Below, in pieces: positions 17,953 to 26,592 of a stretch of 64,000 bases of DNA. The DNA is from Streptomyces lydicus (lineage in GTDB: Bacteria > Actinomycetota > Actinomycetes > Streptomycetales > Streptomycetaceae). Each line of letters opens with the position of its first letter. Positions within the stretch are counted from its first letter, which is position 1. The position numbers and the translations under genes were made by a program. The DNA lies in NCBI RefSeq assembly GCF_000717345.1, contig NZ_JNZA01000015.1:62001-126000 (forward strand). The letters are read 5' to 3'. A model generated the notes under the pieces. The model searched no databases. It saw only the letters and a program-made list of their open reading frames with translations, and was not told where the DNA came from.

Positions 17953-18696
17953 TCAGGAAGCCGCCCGGTGCCCCTTGCTCTCCGCCGCCGTCGTCGCGGC
18001 CTTGGTGACATCGGCGACCAGCTCGACCACATCGGGGCCGTACGCCTGCGAGTTGACCACCTTCAGCAGCAGGCAGAACTGGCCGTCGGCACCGTGCTTA
18101 CGGGCCAGCCGGGCCCGGTTCCGCACGAGGTGGCGCACCGCGGCCCGGTGGGTGACCGGCCGCTGACCGGCCGCCAGGAACACCGGCCGGCCGCCCTCCC
18201 CGGCCGTCAGCCGGGCCAGCAGGACGTACTCCACCGCGCCGGGCTCCACCCGGTACGACGAGCCGCCGACCGCGAACGTGCCGCGGCCCGTGCCGGACTC
18301 GTCGCCCGGGTGCACCGCGACGCCCGGCAGCAGACTCGCCAGGTGCGCCGCCAGCCTGCGGTGCGCGGTGGGATCACCGACGCAGAACTCGGTCCGCGCG
18401 CCGAAGCCCTGCAGACCGGTGTCGTGCGGCGCGACCTCGGGGTGCGCCCCGCAGTTCTCGATCACCGCGGCCAGCCCGAGCAGCGCCAGCGCGTCGTGGC
18501 GCGGAATGCTCCACTGGGCCGAGGAGCTGTCCCGGTGGGTGACCAGGACGCACTCCGAACCCTCCGGCAGCCCGAAGAAGCTCCTCTCGCGGGCCAGCCT
18601 CCGGCGGACCGCGGCTGACTGCACGGCCCAGCCGGCCGCCAGCCCCACGACGAGGGCCACGGCCGCGACGGTCAGGAGCAGCAGGGTGTCATCCAT
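17953..18696 (-). CDS. Hypothetical membrane-anchored protein
   Basis: A 247-residue protein with one N-terminal transmembrane helix (about residues 5-27, LLLLTVAAVALVVGLAAGWA), a short basic stretch and a globular domain predicted to be cytoplasmic. The domain contains ECVLVTHRDSSSAQW and FGARTEFCVGDP but no catalytic motif I know. A TACGCT hexamer lies eight bases before the ATG, so the transcript may be leaderless. Function unknown. It lies behind the exchanger gene on the same strand with an 85-base gap. Confidence 0.75.
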   Translation of the reverse strand: MDDTLLLLTVAAVALVVGLAAGWAVQSAAVRRRLARERSFFGLPEGSECVLVTHRDSSSAQWSIPRHDALALLGLAAVIENCGAHPEVAPHDTGLQGFGARTEFCVGDPTAHRRLAAHLASLLPGVAVHPGDESGTGRGTFAVGGSSYRVEPGAVEYVLLARLTAGEGGRPVFLAAGQRPVTHRAAVRHLVRNRARLARKHGADGQFCLLLKVVNSQAYGPDVVELVADVTKAATTAAESKGHRAAS

Positions 18697-18704
18697 GGCG
18701 GGGG

Positions 18705-18710
18705 AGCGTA
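18705..18710 (-). promoter_or_regulatory. Candidate -10 (TACGCT) of a leaderless transcript
   Basis: TACGCT on the minus strand lies eight bases before the ATG at 18696 and there is no Shine-Dalgarno sequence between them. The same arrangement recurs at several genes in this window. Confidence 0.4.
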
Positions 18711-19082
18711 GCGGCACCCCGGCCGGGTGTTCGAGGGCGGGGCCGCCGGGACGCGTCCCGGCACCCGAAATGCCCCCTGTCGTCGGGTAGTTGACCCGAG
18801 TGGGCTCCGGCCCCTGGCCGCGCCCTCTCGCCCGCTTCGGACGCGCAGCCCGCCGCACCGCCCCGGCGGCGGAGAAGGTACGGCTCGGCGCGGGTCCACC
18901 CCTCGTGGCGCCGCTGGCGGGGGCCGGGGACGGTAACACCGCCGACCCGCGGCGGGGCGCTGTGTGCCGTCCGTGTGTCGTCGATGTGCCGCGCCGCGCG
19001 GCGTCGTTGATGGTCAAGGCGGTGGCGACTAGCCTCCTGGGACCGTTCGTTCGAATGGGCGGTCCCAGGGAGGGCACGCAGC
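18711..19082. other. Intergenic region (about 370 bases) between divergent genes
   Basis: The gap separates the membrane-anchored hypothetical gene and the amidase gene. It contains AGGGAGG just before the amidase start. GGGACCG near 19039 and CGGTCCC near 19060 form an inverted repeat (GGGACCG...CGGTCCC) that may be an operator or leader hairpin for the amidase. No gene is supported in the remainder. Confidence 0.4.
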
Positions 19083-20576
19083 GTGAGCGTTGACGAGAGC
19101 CAGGAGAGCGGGCCCGGAGCCCCGGCCCGGTACATCGGCGAGGTGGGGGAGTGGGAGGGCCTGGCCGAACAGGCCCGGGCGCTCGCCGACGGCCGGGTCT
19201 CCTCGACCGCGCTGGTCCGCCGGTCGCTGGAGCGCATCGAGGCCACCCAGGACACCGTCAACGCGTTCCGCCGGGTACGCGCCGAGGCGGCGCTGCTGGA
19301 GGCCGCGGCCGCCGACCGCCGGCTGGCCGCCGGGGAGCGGCTGCCGCTGCTCGGGGTGCCGGTCGCGGTCAAGGACGACACCGACGTGGCGGGTGAGCCG
19401 ACCGCGTTCGGCTGCGCCGGTGAGTTCCCGCCCAAGGAACGCGACGCCGAGGTGGTCCGGCGGCTGCGCGCGGCCGGCGCCGTCATCGTTGGCAAGACCA
19501 ACGCCTGCGAGCTGGGGCAGTGGCCGTTCACCGAGGGCCCGGCCTTCGGCAACACCTGCAACCCGTGGAACCTCGCGCACACCCCCGGCGGCTCCTCCGG
19601 CGGCTCGGCCGCCGCCGTCGCGGCCGGCCTCGTACCGGCCGCGCTCGGCACCGACGGGGCCGGCTCGGTCCGCATCCCCGCCGCCTGGTCGCACCTGGTC
19701 GGCATCAAGCCCCAGCGCGGGCGCATCTCCACCTGGCCGGACCCCGAGTCCTTCCAGGGCATCACCGGCATCGGCCCGCTGGCCCGTACGGTCGAGGACG
19801 CCGCGCTGCTGCTGGACGTGGCCAGCGGCAACCACGAGGGCGACCTGCACCGGCCGCCGGCCGTCGCGGCCCGTGAGGCGGCCGGACGCGACCCGGGGCG
19901 GCTGCGGATCGCGCTCTCCTGGAAGGCGCCGCTCACCTTCACCCGCAAGCCGCTGCACCCCGACGTGCGGGCCGCGGTGACGTCGGTCGCCCGCACCCTG
20001 GCCGGGCTCGGCCACCTCGTGGAGGAGGCCGAGCCGGACTACGGGCTGATCGGACTGGCCTTCGTCCCGCGCGCCACGGCCGGGGTGGGGGAGTGGGCGG
20101 ACCGGGTGCCCGACCGCTGCCTCCTGGACCGCCGGACCCGGGGCGCGGCGCGGATGGGCCGGCTGCTCGGCGGGCCCGTACTGCGCCGGGCCCGCGCCGT
20201 CGAGAAGCGTCAACAGCGGCGTATCGGCGCCCTGTTCGGCCCCTACGACGTCCTGCTGACGCCGACCACCGCCACCCCGCCCCCGCGCATCGGCACCCTC
20301 GCCGCACTGAACGGCTGGCAGACGGACAAGGCCATGATCGCCGCCTGCCCGTACGCCTGGCCGTGGAACGTGCTCGGCTGGCCGGGCGTGAGCGTCCCGG
20401 CCGGCTTCAGCGGCGACGGACTGCCGCTGGGCGCCCAGCTCCTCGGCCCGGCCCACAGCGAGCCCCGGCTGATCTCGCTGGCCGCCCAGCTCCAGGACGC
20501 GCTGCGCTGGCACGAGCGCCGGCCGGCCCAACGCCCGGCGCCGCCCGACCCGGCCGGCGTCACCCGAGGAGCGTGA
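19083..20576 (+). CDS. Amidase signature-family hydrolase
   Basis: A 497-residue amidase with the Ser-cisSer-Lys triad: Lys97 in VAVKDDT, the GGSSGGS loop near residues 169-175 and nucleophile Ser195 in GTDGAGSVRIP. It hydrolyses an amide, either of small molecules or peptides; it lacks the GatB/GatC partners, so it is not the tRNA amidotransferase subunit. GTG start with an AGGGAGG ribosome site. The 3' end overlaps the convergent isochorismatase-fold gene by 17 bases. Confidence 0.92.
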   Translation: MSVDESQESGPGAPARYIGEVGEWEGLAEQARALADGRVSSTALVRRSLERIEATQDTVNAFRRVRAEAALLEAAAADRRLAAGERLPLLGVPVAVKDDTDVAGEPTAFGCAGEFPPKERDAEVVRRLRAAGAVIVGKTNACELGQWPFTEGPAFGNTCNPWNLAHTPGGSSGGSAAAVAAGLVPAALGTDGAGSVRIPAAWSHLVGIKPQRGRISTWPDPESFQGITGIGPLARTVEDAALLLDVASGNHEGDLHRPPAVAAREAAGRDPGRLRIALSWKAPLTFTRKPLHPDVRAAVTSVARTLAGLGHLVEEAEPDYGLIGLAFVPRATAGVGEWADRVPDRCLLDRRTRGAARMGRLLGGPVLRRARAVEKRQQRRIGALFGPYDVLLTPTTATPPPRIGTLAALNGWQTDKAMIAACPYAWPWNVLGWPGVSVPAGFSGDGLPLGAQLLGPAHSEPRLISLAAQLQDALRWHERRPAQRPAPPDPAGVTRGA

Positions 20577-21114
20577 GGATCGCCTCGGTGGTGCCGGTCT
20601 CCCCCAGCCGCGGGAAGATCTTCGCCACGCTGTTGCGGTGCGCCGCCTCGTCCATGTCGGTCACCGCGTCGGTGGCGACGGTGACGTGGTAGCCGTGCTC
20701 GTGCGCGGCGCGGGCGGTGGACTCCACGCCGATGCTGGTGGCGATGCCGGCGAGGACGATCTGCGTCACGCCCCGGCGGCGCAGCTCCGCGTCCAGCTCG
20801 GTGCCGTGGAAGGCGCCCCACCGCTGCTTGGTGACGGTGAGGTCGCCGGGCTGCCGGTCGAGTTCGGGCACCAGCTCCGCCCAGTCGGCGGGCGGCGTGG
20901 CGCCGCGCGGCGCGGACTCCGTACGGCCGGGCGCGACGCCGGTCACGTTGACCAGGACGACGGGCAGCCCGCGGGCGCGGAACGCCGCGGCCAGCCGCGC
21001 GCCGCGCTCGACGACCTCGGCGGCGGGCAGCGGTGCCGTGGGCAGGCCGGCGATGCCCTTCTGAAGGTCGATCAGGACCAGGGCGGTCTGCGGGTCGAGG
21101 GTGGTGGCGGGCAT
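20560..21114 (-). CDS. Isochorismatase-fold protein lacking the catalytic cysteine
   Basis: A 184-residue protein with the family's Asp (ALVLIDLQKG) and Lys (LTVTKQRWGAF). The loop that carries the nucleophilic Cys in nicotinamidases and N-carbamoylsarcosine amidases reads GIATSIGVESTA here, with Gly where Cys is expected. True isochorismatases (PhzD type) work without the Cys, so it could hydrolyse a vinyl ether or have another role. ATG at 21114 is at the start of the conserved domain. It is followed upstream on the same strand by an MFS exporter. Confidence 0.85.
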   Translation of the reverse strand: MPATTLDPQTALVLIDLQKGIAGLPTAPLPAAEVVERGARLAAAFRARGLPVVLVNVTGVAPGRTESAPRGATPPADWAELVPELDRQPGDLTVTKQRWGAFHGTELDAELRRRGVTQIVLAGIATSIGVESTARAAHEHGYHVTVATDAVTDMDEAAHRNSVAKIFPRLGETGTTEAILTLLG

Positions 21115-21152
21115 GCGTACTCCTTGTGTGGTGGTGACGGGAGGTCGGGCGC

Positions 21153-22646
21153 TCACGGTGCTCTGCGGGCGCGCAAGGTGCGGTCGGCGAGGGTCAGGGC
21201 GAGCAGCAGCAGGCCCAGCACGACACCGATCAGGGCGATCCGGTGCAGCCCCGGGTCCGCGGCCCGCTGCCCGTACAGCAGCCCGATCAGCCCGGAGGCG
21301 GTGATCGCGCCGAGGTACTGGGCGGTGCGCTGGAGTCCGGCGGCCGCGCCCACGCCGTCGGGCGGGGCCTGGACGAAGACGGCGGCCTGATTGCCGGTGG
21401 AGGCCAGCCCCTGGGGGACGCCGAAGAGTGCCGCGGCGCACAGCAGCGCGAACAGCGGGCTGGTGCCCTGAAGCAGCAGGAAGACCCCGCTGCCGGCGGC
21501 GAGACAGGCCGCGGCGACGGTCAGCGGGGCGCGGATGCCCTTCGTCCGCGCCCCGGCGAGCGAGCAGAAGGCGGCCGCACCGGACATCGGCAGCATGATC
21601 AGGCCGGCGTGGAAGGACGAGTAGCCGTGCGCCTCCTCCAGCCACTGGCTGAAGCCGTAGAGCACGCAGTAGATGACCAGGTAGGTCAGGCCCTGCCGCA
21701 GGTAGGTGAGGACCAGCGCGCGGTTGCCGGCCAGCATCCGCAGATCGAGGAACGGCTCCGGGCGGCGCAGTTGCCACCACACCAGGACCGCGGTGAGTGC
21801 GGCGGTCGGCGCCAGCAGCACCCACTGCGGCTCGTGCAGCCGCAGCAGGAAGAACATCGCGCAGGTCAGTGCGGCCGCGAAGAGCCCGATGCCGAGCGGG
21901 TCGAGGGAGCCGGGCGCGGGCGCGGGGCGTCCGGCCGCCCGGCGGGTCCGTCGGCCGGTCCCGGCGTCGCTCGGCCCGCCGGTCGCCGCGGCGGCCTTCC
22001 GGTCCGCCGGGAGCCAGGCCAGCGCGCCGGCGAGGGCGAGCAGCGACAGCGGGAGGTTGACCGCGAACACCGCCCGCCAGCCCGCGGTCGCGGTCAGCAG
22101 GCCGCCGAGCGACGGGCCGAGGGCGGCGCTGGCCAGCGCGGCGAGGGAGAGCCGGCCGAGCACGCGCCGGGGCGTGGGCAGCCCCAGCCGCCGCGACTCG
22201 GCCCGCAGGACCGCCATCGCCGCGGGGTAGGCGGCCGCGGTGCCGATGCCGAGGACGACCCGGGAGACGATCAGCAGGGTGAAGGTCGGTGCCAGCGCGC
22301 CGATCAGCCCGGCGGCGCAGACGGCCAGCGCACCGGCGACGAAGACCCGGCGCGGGCCGACGCGGTCGGCGAGCCGTCCCATGAAGGGCTGGCCCACCGC
22401 GCTCGCGAGGTACAGCGCGGAGATCAGCCAGGCGGTATCCGCGGCGCCGACGTGGAAGTCGCGGCCGATCGCCACCAGGCTGGTGGCGATCATCGTCGAG
22501 TTGACCGGGTTGAGCAGCGAGCCGAGCAGCAGCGGCGTCATCAGCCGGGCGCCGAAGGCCCGGTCGGTGCCCGCGGGCTCTCCGGGACGGCCCGGCACGG
22601 CGCCCGTCCTGGCCGGACCCGCCGGTGCGGCGGAGGGGTCGGTCAT
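21153..22646 (-). CDS. MFS multidrug/metabolite exporter (DHA2-like, 14-TM)
   Basis: A 497-residue major facilitator. Early helices contain NPVNSTMIATSL and the cytoplasmic motif GRLADRVGPRR (motif A); motif C-like glycine-rich stretches follow (ALGPSLGGLL). A charged central loop near residues 200-235 splits the two halves. The ATG overlaps the stop of the marR gene (ATGA), so repressor and pump are translationally coupled. Likely a drug or metabolite efflux pump induced when MarR releases its operator. Confidence 0.9.
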   Translation of the reverse strand: MTDPSAAPAGPARTGAVPGRPGEPAGTDRAFGARLMTPLLLGSLLNPVNSTMIATSLVAIGRDFHVGAADTAWLISALYLASAVGQPFMGRLADRVGPRRVFVAGALAVCAAGLIGALAPTFTLLIVSRVVLGIGTAAAYPAAMAVLRAESRRLGLPTPRRVLGRLSLAALASAALGPSLGGLLTATAGWRAVFAVNLPLSLLALAGALAWLPADRKAAAATGGPSDAGTGRRTRRAAGRPAPAPGSLDPLGIGLFAAALTCAMFFLLRLHEPQWVLLAPTAALTAVLVWWQLRRPEPFLDLRMLAGNRALVLTYLRQGLTYLVIYCVLYGFSQWLEEAHGYSSFHAGLIMLPMSGAAAFCSLAGARTKGIRAPLTVAAACLAAGSGVFLLLQGTSPLFALLCAAALFGVPQGLASTGNQAAVFVQAPPDGVGAAAGLQRTAQYLGAITASGLIGLLYGQRAADPGLHRIALIGVVLGLLLLALTLADRTLRARRAP

Positions 22647-23074
22647 TCCTGCGTCAGCCGCCGTATCAGCCCGGCAGCGGCCTCCAGGGTCCGCTGTTCC
22701 TCCGGGGTGAGCCGCTCGGCGATGGCCACCGCGAGCCAGTTCTGCTTGGCCTGCCGGATCTCGGCGAGCATCCGGCGGCCCTCGTCGGTGAGCGAGAAGA
22801 CCACTTGGCGGCCGTCCGTCGGATGCGGGCTGCGGGAGAGGATCCCGCGCTCCTCCAGCGCGCCGACGGTCAGCCGCATGGACTGCGGGCGCACCAGCTC
22901 GGCGCGGGCCAGCGCGGCGATGGTGGCCGGCCCGTCGGTCTCGATCCGGGAGATCGCCGAGCGCTGGGACGCGGTGAGCTCGGCGCGCGGCGACGTGGCG
23001 CGCAGCTGTCGCATGAGCTGCGAGACGGTCGCGCGCAGATCGGTCGCCAGGCGTTCCTGGTCCTTTTCCGGCAT
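22643..23074 (-). CDS. MarR-family transcriptional regulator
   Basis: A 143-residue winged-helix protein. The recognition region reads LARAELVRPQSMRLTVGALEERG, followed by the wing SRSPHPTDGRQVVFSLTDEG, both classic MarR. It should be a dimeric repressor released by a small aromatic or toxic ligand. The start is 17 bases from a perfect 32-bp palindrome, which is the obvious autoregulatory operator. It controls the downstream pump and perhaps the divergent pyrimidine catabolic genes. Confidence 0.95.
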   Translation of the reverse strand: MPEKDQERLATDLRATVSQLMRQLRATSPRAELTASQRSAISRIETDGPATIAALARAELVRPQSMRLTVGALEERGILSRSPHPTDGRQVVFSLTDEGRRMLAEIRQAKQNWLAVAIAERLTPEEQRTLEAAAGLIRRLTQE

Positions 23075-23091
23075 ATCTCCACCCTAGAAGA

Positions 23092-23123
23092 ACGACAGGC
23101 AAACTTGCAAGTTTGCCTGTCGT
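23092..23123. promoter_or_regulatory. Perfect 32-bp palindrome, MarR operator
   Basis: The left arm ACGACAGGCAAACTTG (23092-23107) is the exact reverse complement of the right arm CAAGTTTGCCTGTCGT (23108-23123). The central ACTTGCAAGT resembles MarR-family half-site pairs. It lies 17 bases upstream of marR and on the far side faces the nitrilase gene, whose promoter begins about 50 bases away. Length and perfection allow one or two dimers to bind. Confidence 0.8.
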
Positions 23124-23175
23124 GATTTCCGGGATGTCGCGGTGCTTCCCGGGGCGCGCCACGGGAGAGATGGTC

Positions 23176-23204
23176 TTGCCACGGTGCGTAGCGAGGCTTA
23201 CGGT
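23176..23204 (+). promoter_or_regulatory. Promoter of the beta-ureidopropionase operon
   Basis: TTGCCA (23176-23181) and TACGGT (23199-23204) are 17 bases apart. The -35 is followed directly by CGGTG, and GCT precedes the -10. The same composite element occurs before the dihydropyrimidinase gene at 26593-26622. The transcript would start near 23211, leaving a leader of about 70 bases. Confidence 0.6.
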
Positions 23205-23279
23205 CACCTCCACACGCGTAGATCGCGCTGGGGATCCCCGCGTGCGCCGCAGGCTGACGCATCGACAAAGGAGCAGCTC

Positions 23280-24122
23280 ATGGCCGATGTTGTGCGTGCC
23301 GCACTGGTTCAGGCGACCTGGACCGGCGACACCGAATCGATGATCGCGAAGCACGAGGAGTACGCCAGAGCGGCGGCCGCGCAGGGCGCGAAGGTGATCG
23401 GTTTCCAGGAGGTCTTCAACGCTCCGTACTTCTGCCAGGTGCAGGAGCCGGAGCACTACCGCTGGGCCGAGCCGGTCCCCGACGGCCCGACCGTACGGCG
23501 GATGCAGGACCTCGCCCGGGAGACCGGCATGGTCATCGTCGTCCCGGTCTTCGAGGTCGAGCAGTCCGGCTTCTACTACAACACCGCGGCCGTGATCGAC
23601 GCCGACGGCACGGTCCTGGGCAGCTACCGCAAGCACCACATCCCGCAGGTCAAGGGCTTCTGGGAGAAGTACTACTTCAAGCCCGGCAACGCCGGCTGGC
23701 CGGTCTTCGACACCGCGGTGGGCAAGGTGGGCGTCTACATCTGCTACGACCGCCACTTCCCGGAGGGCTGGCGGCAGTTGGGCCTCAACGGCGCCCAGCT
23801 CGTCTACAACCCCTCGGCCACCTCCCGCGGCCTGTCCGCCTATCTCTGGCAGCTGGAGCAGCCCGCGGCCGCGGTCGCCAACGAGTACTTCATCGCGGCG
23901 ATCAACCGGGTCGGCGTGGAGGAGTACGGCGACAACGACTTCTACGGGACCAGCTACTTCGTCGATCCGCGCGGGCAGTTCGTCGGCGGGGTCGCCAGCG
24001 ACTCCAAGGAGGAACTGGTCGTCCGTGACCTGGACTTCGGCCTGATCGACGAGGTCCGCCAGCAGTGGGCGTTCTACCGCGACCGCCGCCCCGACGCCTA
24101 CGACGGGCTGGTGCAGCCGTGA
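23280..24122 (+). CDS. Beta-ureidopropionase (N-carbamoyl-beta-alanine amidohydrolase), nitrilase superfamily
   Basis: A 280-residue carbon-nitrogen hydrolase with the triad Glu44 (IGFQEVF), Lys118 (YRKHHIP) and Cys155 (YICYDRHFPEG). The close family match is N-carbamoyl-beta-alanine/N-carbamoyl-D-amino acid amidohydrolase, the last hydrolytic step of reductive pyrimidine breakdown, releasing beta-alanine, CO2 and ammonia. AAAGGAG ends five bases before the ATG at 23280. The stop overlaps the GTG of the aminotransferase gene (GTGA), so both are coupled. Cytoplasmic. Confidence 0.93.
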   Translation: MADVVRAALVQATWTGDTESMIAKHEEYARAAAAQGAKVIGFQEVFNAPYFCQVQEPEHYRWAEPVPDGPTVRRMQDLARETGMVIVVPVFEVEQSGFYYNTAAVIDADGTVLGSYRKHHIPQVKGFWEKYYFKPGNAGWPVFDTAVGKVGVYICYDRHFPEGWRQLGLNGAQLVYNPSATSRGLSAYLWQLEQPAAAVANEYFIAAINRVGVEEYGDNDFYGTSYFVDPRGQFVGGVASDSKEELVVRDLDFGLIDEVRQQWAFYRDRRPDAYDGLVQP

Positions 24123-25441
24123 CCCACGTCCCCCATGAACCGCCGACCCTGCACGCCCGCCACCAGGCCGTACTGCCCTCCTGGCTCAGCCTCTACTACG
24201 AGCGGCCGCTCGAACTCACCCACGGCGAGGGCCGGTACGTCTGGGACGCCGAGGGCAACCGCTACCTCGACTTCTTCGGCGGCATCCTCACCACCATGAC
24301 GGCCCACGCGCTGCCCGAGGTGACCAAGGCCGTCAGCGAACAGGCCGGCCGCATCCTGCACACCTCGACGCTCTATCTCTCCCGCCCCATGGTCGAGCTG
24401 GCCGAGCGGATCGCGGCGCTCTCCGGCATCCCCGACGCCCGGGTCTTCTTCACCACCTCCGGCACCGAGGCCAACGACACGGCCCTGCTGCTGGCCACCA
24501 CGCACCGCCGCTCCAACCAGATCCTGGCGATGCGCAACAGCTACCACGGACGCTCCTTCTCCACCGTCGGCATCACCGGCAACCAGAGCTGGTCGCCGAC
24601 CAGCCTCTCGCCCCTCCAGACGCTCTACGTCCACGGCGGGGTGCGCAGTCGCGGCCCGTACGCGGAGCTGAGCGACCGGGACTTCATCGCGGCCTGCGTC
24701 GCCGACCTGGAGGACATGCTCCAGCAGACCGCCGGCGGGGTCGCCGCGCTGATCGCCGAACCGGTCCAGGGCGTCGGCGGCTTCACCGCACCGCCCGACG
24801 GCCTCTACGCCGCCTTCCGCGAGGTGCTCGCCCGGCACGGCATCCTGTGGATCAGCGACGAGGTGCAGACCGGCTGGGGCCGTACCGGCGACCACTTCTG
24901 GGGCTGGCAGGCGCACGCCGACAACGGCCCGCCCGACCTGCTCACCTTCGCCAAGGGCATCGGCAACGGCATGTCCGTCGGCGGGGTGGTGGCCCGCGCC
25001 GAGGTGATGAACTCGCTCACCGCGAACTCCATCTCCACCTTCGGTGGCAGCCCGGTCACCATGGCCGCCGGCCTGGCCAACCTCAACCACCTGCTCGAAC
25101 ACGACCTCCAGGGCAACGCCAGGCGGGTCGGCGGGCTGCTCATCGAGCGGCTGCGGGCGGTCACGGCCGGCCTCGACCTGGTGCGCGAAGTCCGCGGCCG
25201 GGGCCTGATGATCGGCCTCGAACTGGTCCGCCCCGGCACCGACGAGCCCTCACCGGAGGCCGCCTCGCTCGTCCTGGAAGCGGCCCGGGAGCGCGGCCTG
25301 CTGATCGGCAAGGGCGGGCAGGGCGGCGCCTCGCTGCGCATCGCGCCCCCGATGTCGCTGACCGTCGCGGAGGCCGAGGAGGGCGCCGGCCTGCTCGCCG
25401 ACGCGCTCCGTACGGCGCAGGGCACGCTGGCCGGGACGTAG
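24119..25441 (+). CDS. Class III PLP aminotransferase (beta-alanine:pyruvate / AGXT2-like)
   Basis: A 440-residue fold-type I enzyme: SGTEANDTALLLATTHRR, NSYHGRSFST, the cofactor-ring Asp in WISDEVQTGWGRTG and the PLP Lys in FAKGIGNGMSVGG. It probably removes the amino group of beta-alanine or 3-aminoisobutyrate to give malonate or methylmalonate semialdehyde, which fits its coupling to beta-ureidopropionase. GTG start overlapping the previous stop. Confidence 0.93.
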   Translation: MTHVPHEPPTLHARHQAVLPSWLSLYYERPLELTHGEGRYVWDAEGNRYLDFFGGILTTMTAHALPEVTKAVSEQAGRILHTSTLYLSRPMVELAERIAALSGIPDARVFFTTSGTEANDTALLLATTHRRSNQILAMRNSYHGRSFSTVGITGNQSWSPTSLSPLQTLYVHGGVRSRGPYAELSDRDFIAACVADLEDMLQQTAGGVAALIAEPVQGVGGFTAPPDGLYAAFREVLARHGILWISDEVQTGWGRTGDHFWGWQAHADNGPPDLLTFAKGIGNGMSVGGVVARAEVMNSLTANSISTFGGSPVTMAAGLANLNHLLEHDLQGNARRVGGLLIERLRAVTAGLDLVREVRGRGLMIGLELVRPGTDEPSPEAASLVLEAARERGLLIGKGGQGGASLRIAPPMSLTVAEAEEGAGLLADALRTAQGTLAGT

Positions 25442-25519
25442 CGCGGACACCGCACGGAAGCGGTGAGCGGGGGCGGGGCGGCCGGTGCCGTTCCGCCGCC
25501 ACCCACCCGTGGCGCGGGC

Positions 25520-26401
25520 CTACGCCCCCGCCGCCTCCCGGACCGTGTCCGCGACCAGGGTGAAGAACCGGGTGTGCGCACGCCGGCTGCAGGACGCCTC
25601 CGGGTTCCAGGGCAGCAGCCGGGCCCGCGCCTCGATCGCCCGCCAGTGCTCGTCGGCCCGGAGGCTCTCGGGGCGGGCGGCGTTGGCCCGTACGTCCATC
25701 AGGACGATGTCGGGGGACAGTTCCGCGGCCTCCGCCCAGCCGACCGTGGACCAGTTCACCCCGGCGCCCGCCGCCGGATCCACCAGGCCGACGCCGTGCT
25801 CGGCCAGCGCCCGCAGATCGGGCCAGGAACCGGGCCGGGCGAGGTGGACCCGGTCGGGCCCGGCGGGGGACAGCGCCAGCACCCGGGGCCCCGGCGCACC
25901 CCCGGTCGCCTGCCGCAGGGCGTCCTCCGCGGCGTCCAACTCCCGTGCGGCACCGAGCGGTTCGCCCCGGCCCAGCGAGCCGGCCAGCGCCGCGAACCGC
26001 TCGCGCACCTCGGCCAGGCTGCGTCCCGGGCCCACCGCGACGGTGGCCACCGGCACATGCGCCTCCACCTCCAGCGCGGTCTTCTGCTCCAGCCCGTAGA
26101 CCTGCTCGCCGTCATAGGTCACCGCCACCACCAGGTCCGGCTCGGCCGCCAGCAGGGTGTCCGGGTGCAGCGTGGTGCCCGAACCGAGGTACTCGATCTC
26201 CGCGAGCGGCAGGTCACCGCCCTTGGCGGGGTCGGGAGCGGCCGCGTCGTGCTGGGACCCGAAGATCCCCACCGGGCGTATGCCGTGGTCCCACAGCGTC
26301 GCCCCGGCCTGTATGTACGCGACGATCCGTGCCGGCCGTGCCCCGGCCACCACCAGGCGCCCCCGGTCGTCGGAGAACTCCCACGGCGTGTTCTGCTCCA
26401 T
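25520..26401 (-). CDS. Periplasmic-binding-protein-like (FecB/BtuF fold) protein without an export signal
   Basis: A 293-residue protein with the helical-backbone binding-protein pattern: RIVAYIQAGATLWDHGIRPVGIFG, EIEYLGSGTTLHPDTLLAAEPDLVV and SPDIVLMDVRANAARP. It begins MEQNTPWEFSDDRG with no signal peptide or lipobox, and no permease or ATPase is nearby. The frame extends 36 codons upstream but that part is not signal-like either. It is divergent from the dihydropyrimidinase gene. It may be a cytosolic ligand-binding protein or a receptor exported by an unseen route. Confidence 0.75.
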   Translation of the reverse strand: MEQNTPWEFSDDRGRLVVAGARPARIVAYIQAGATLWDHGIRPVGIFGSQHDAAAPDPAKGGDLPLAEIEYLGSGTTLHPDTLLAAEPDLVVAVTYDGEQVYGLEQKTALEVEAHVPVATVAVGPGRSLAEVRERFAALAGSLGRGEPLGAARELDAAEDALRQATGGAPGPRVLALSPAGPDRVHLARPGSWPDLRALAEHGVGLVDPAAGAGVNWSTVGWAEAAELSPDIVLMDVRANAARPESLRADEHWRAIEARARLLPWNPEASCSRRAHTRFFTLVADTVREAAGA

Positions 26402-26545
26402 GACCTGCCGCCTTCCGTGTGCCGCGCGTCGTCCGTCCTGATGAAGCGGCGCCGGCGAGGATTGCCCGTCCGCGTCGGCGGATATCTGCCCATCCCGCCA
26501 CCCCCGCACCCCTCCGGGGCCGCGCCCGCGTTGAACCGGGCGACT

Positions 26546-26572
26546 GATCGTCGGCGCAACACGATCGTCGGC
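26546..26572. repeat. Direct repeat GATCGTCGGC between divergent genes
   Basis: GATCGTCGGC occurs at 26546-26555 and 26563-26572, spaced 17 bp start to start, in the gap between the binding-protein-like gene and the dihydropyrimidinase gene. It lies just upstream of the dihydropyrimidinase -35, a typical position for a regulator site. Confidence 0.4.
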
Positions 26573-26592
26573 CCCGATTAACCGTCACGGTA

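Noticed and set aside
21153..23756. An 867-codon minus-strand open frame spanning the MFS pump, marR and the nitrilase start
   Set aside because: Only the part from 22646 down matches the MFS family; the rest is antisense or out of frame with marR and the palindrome, a common artefact of very high GC.
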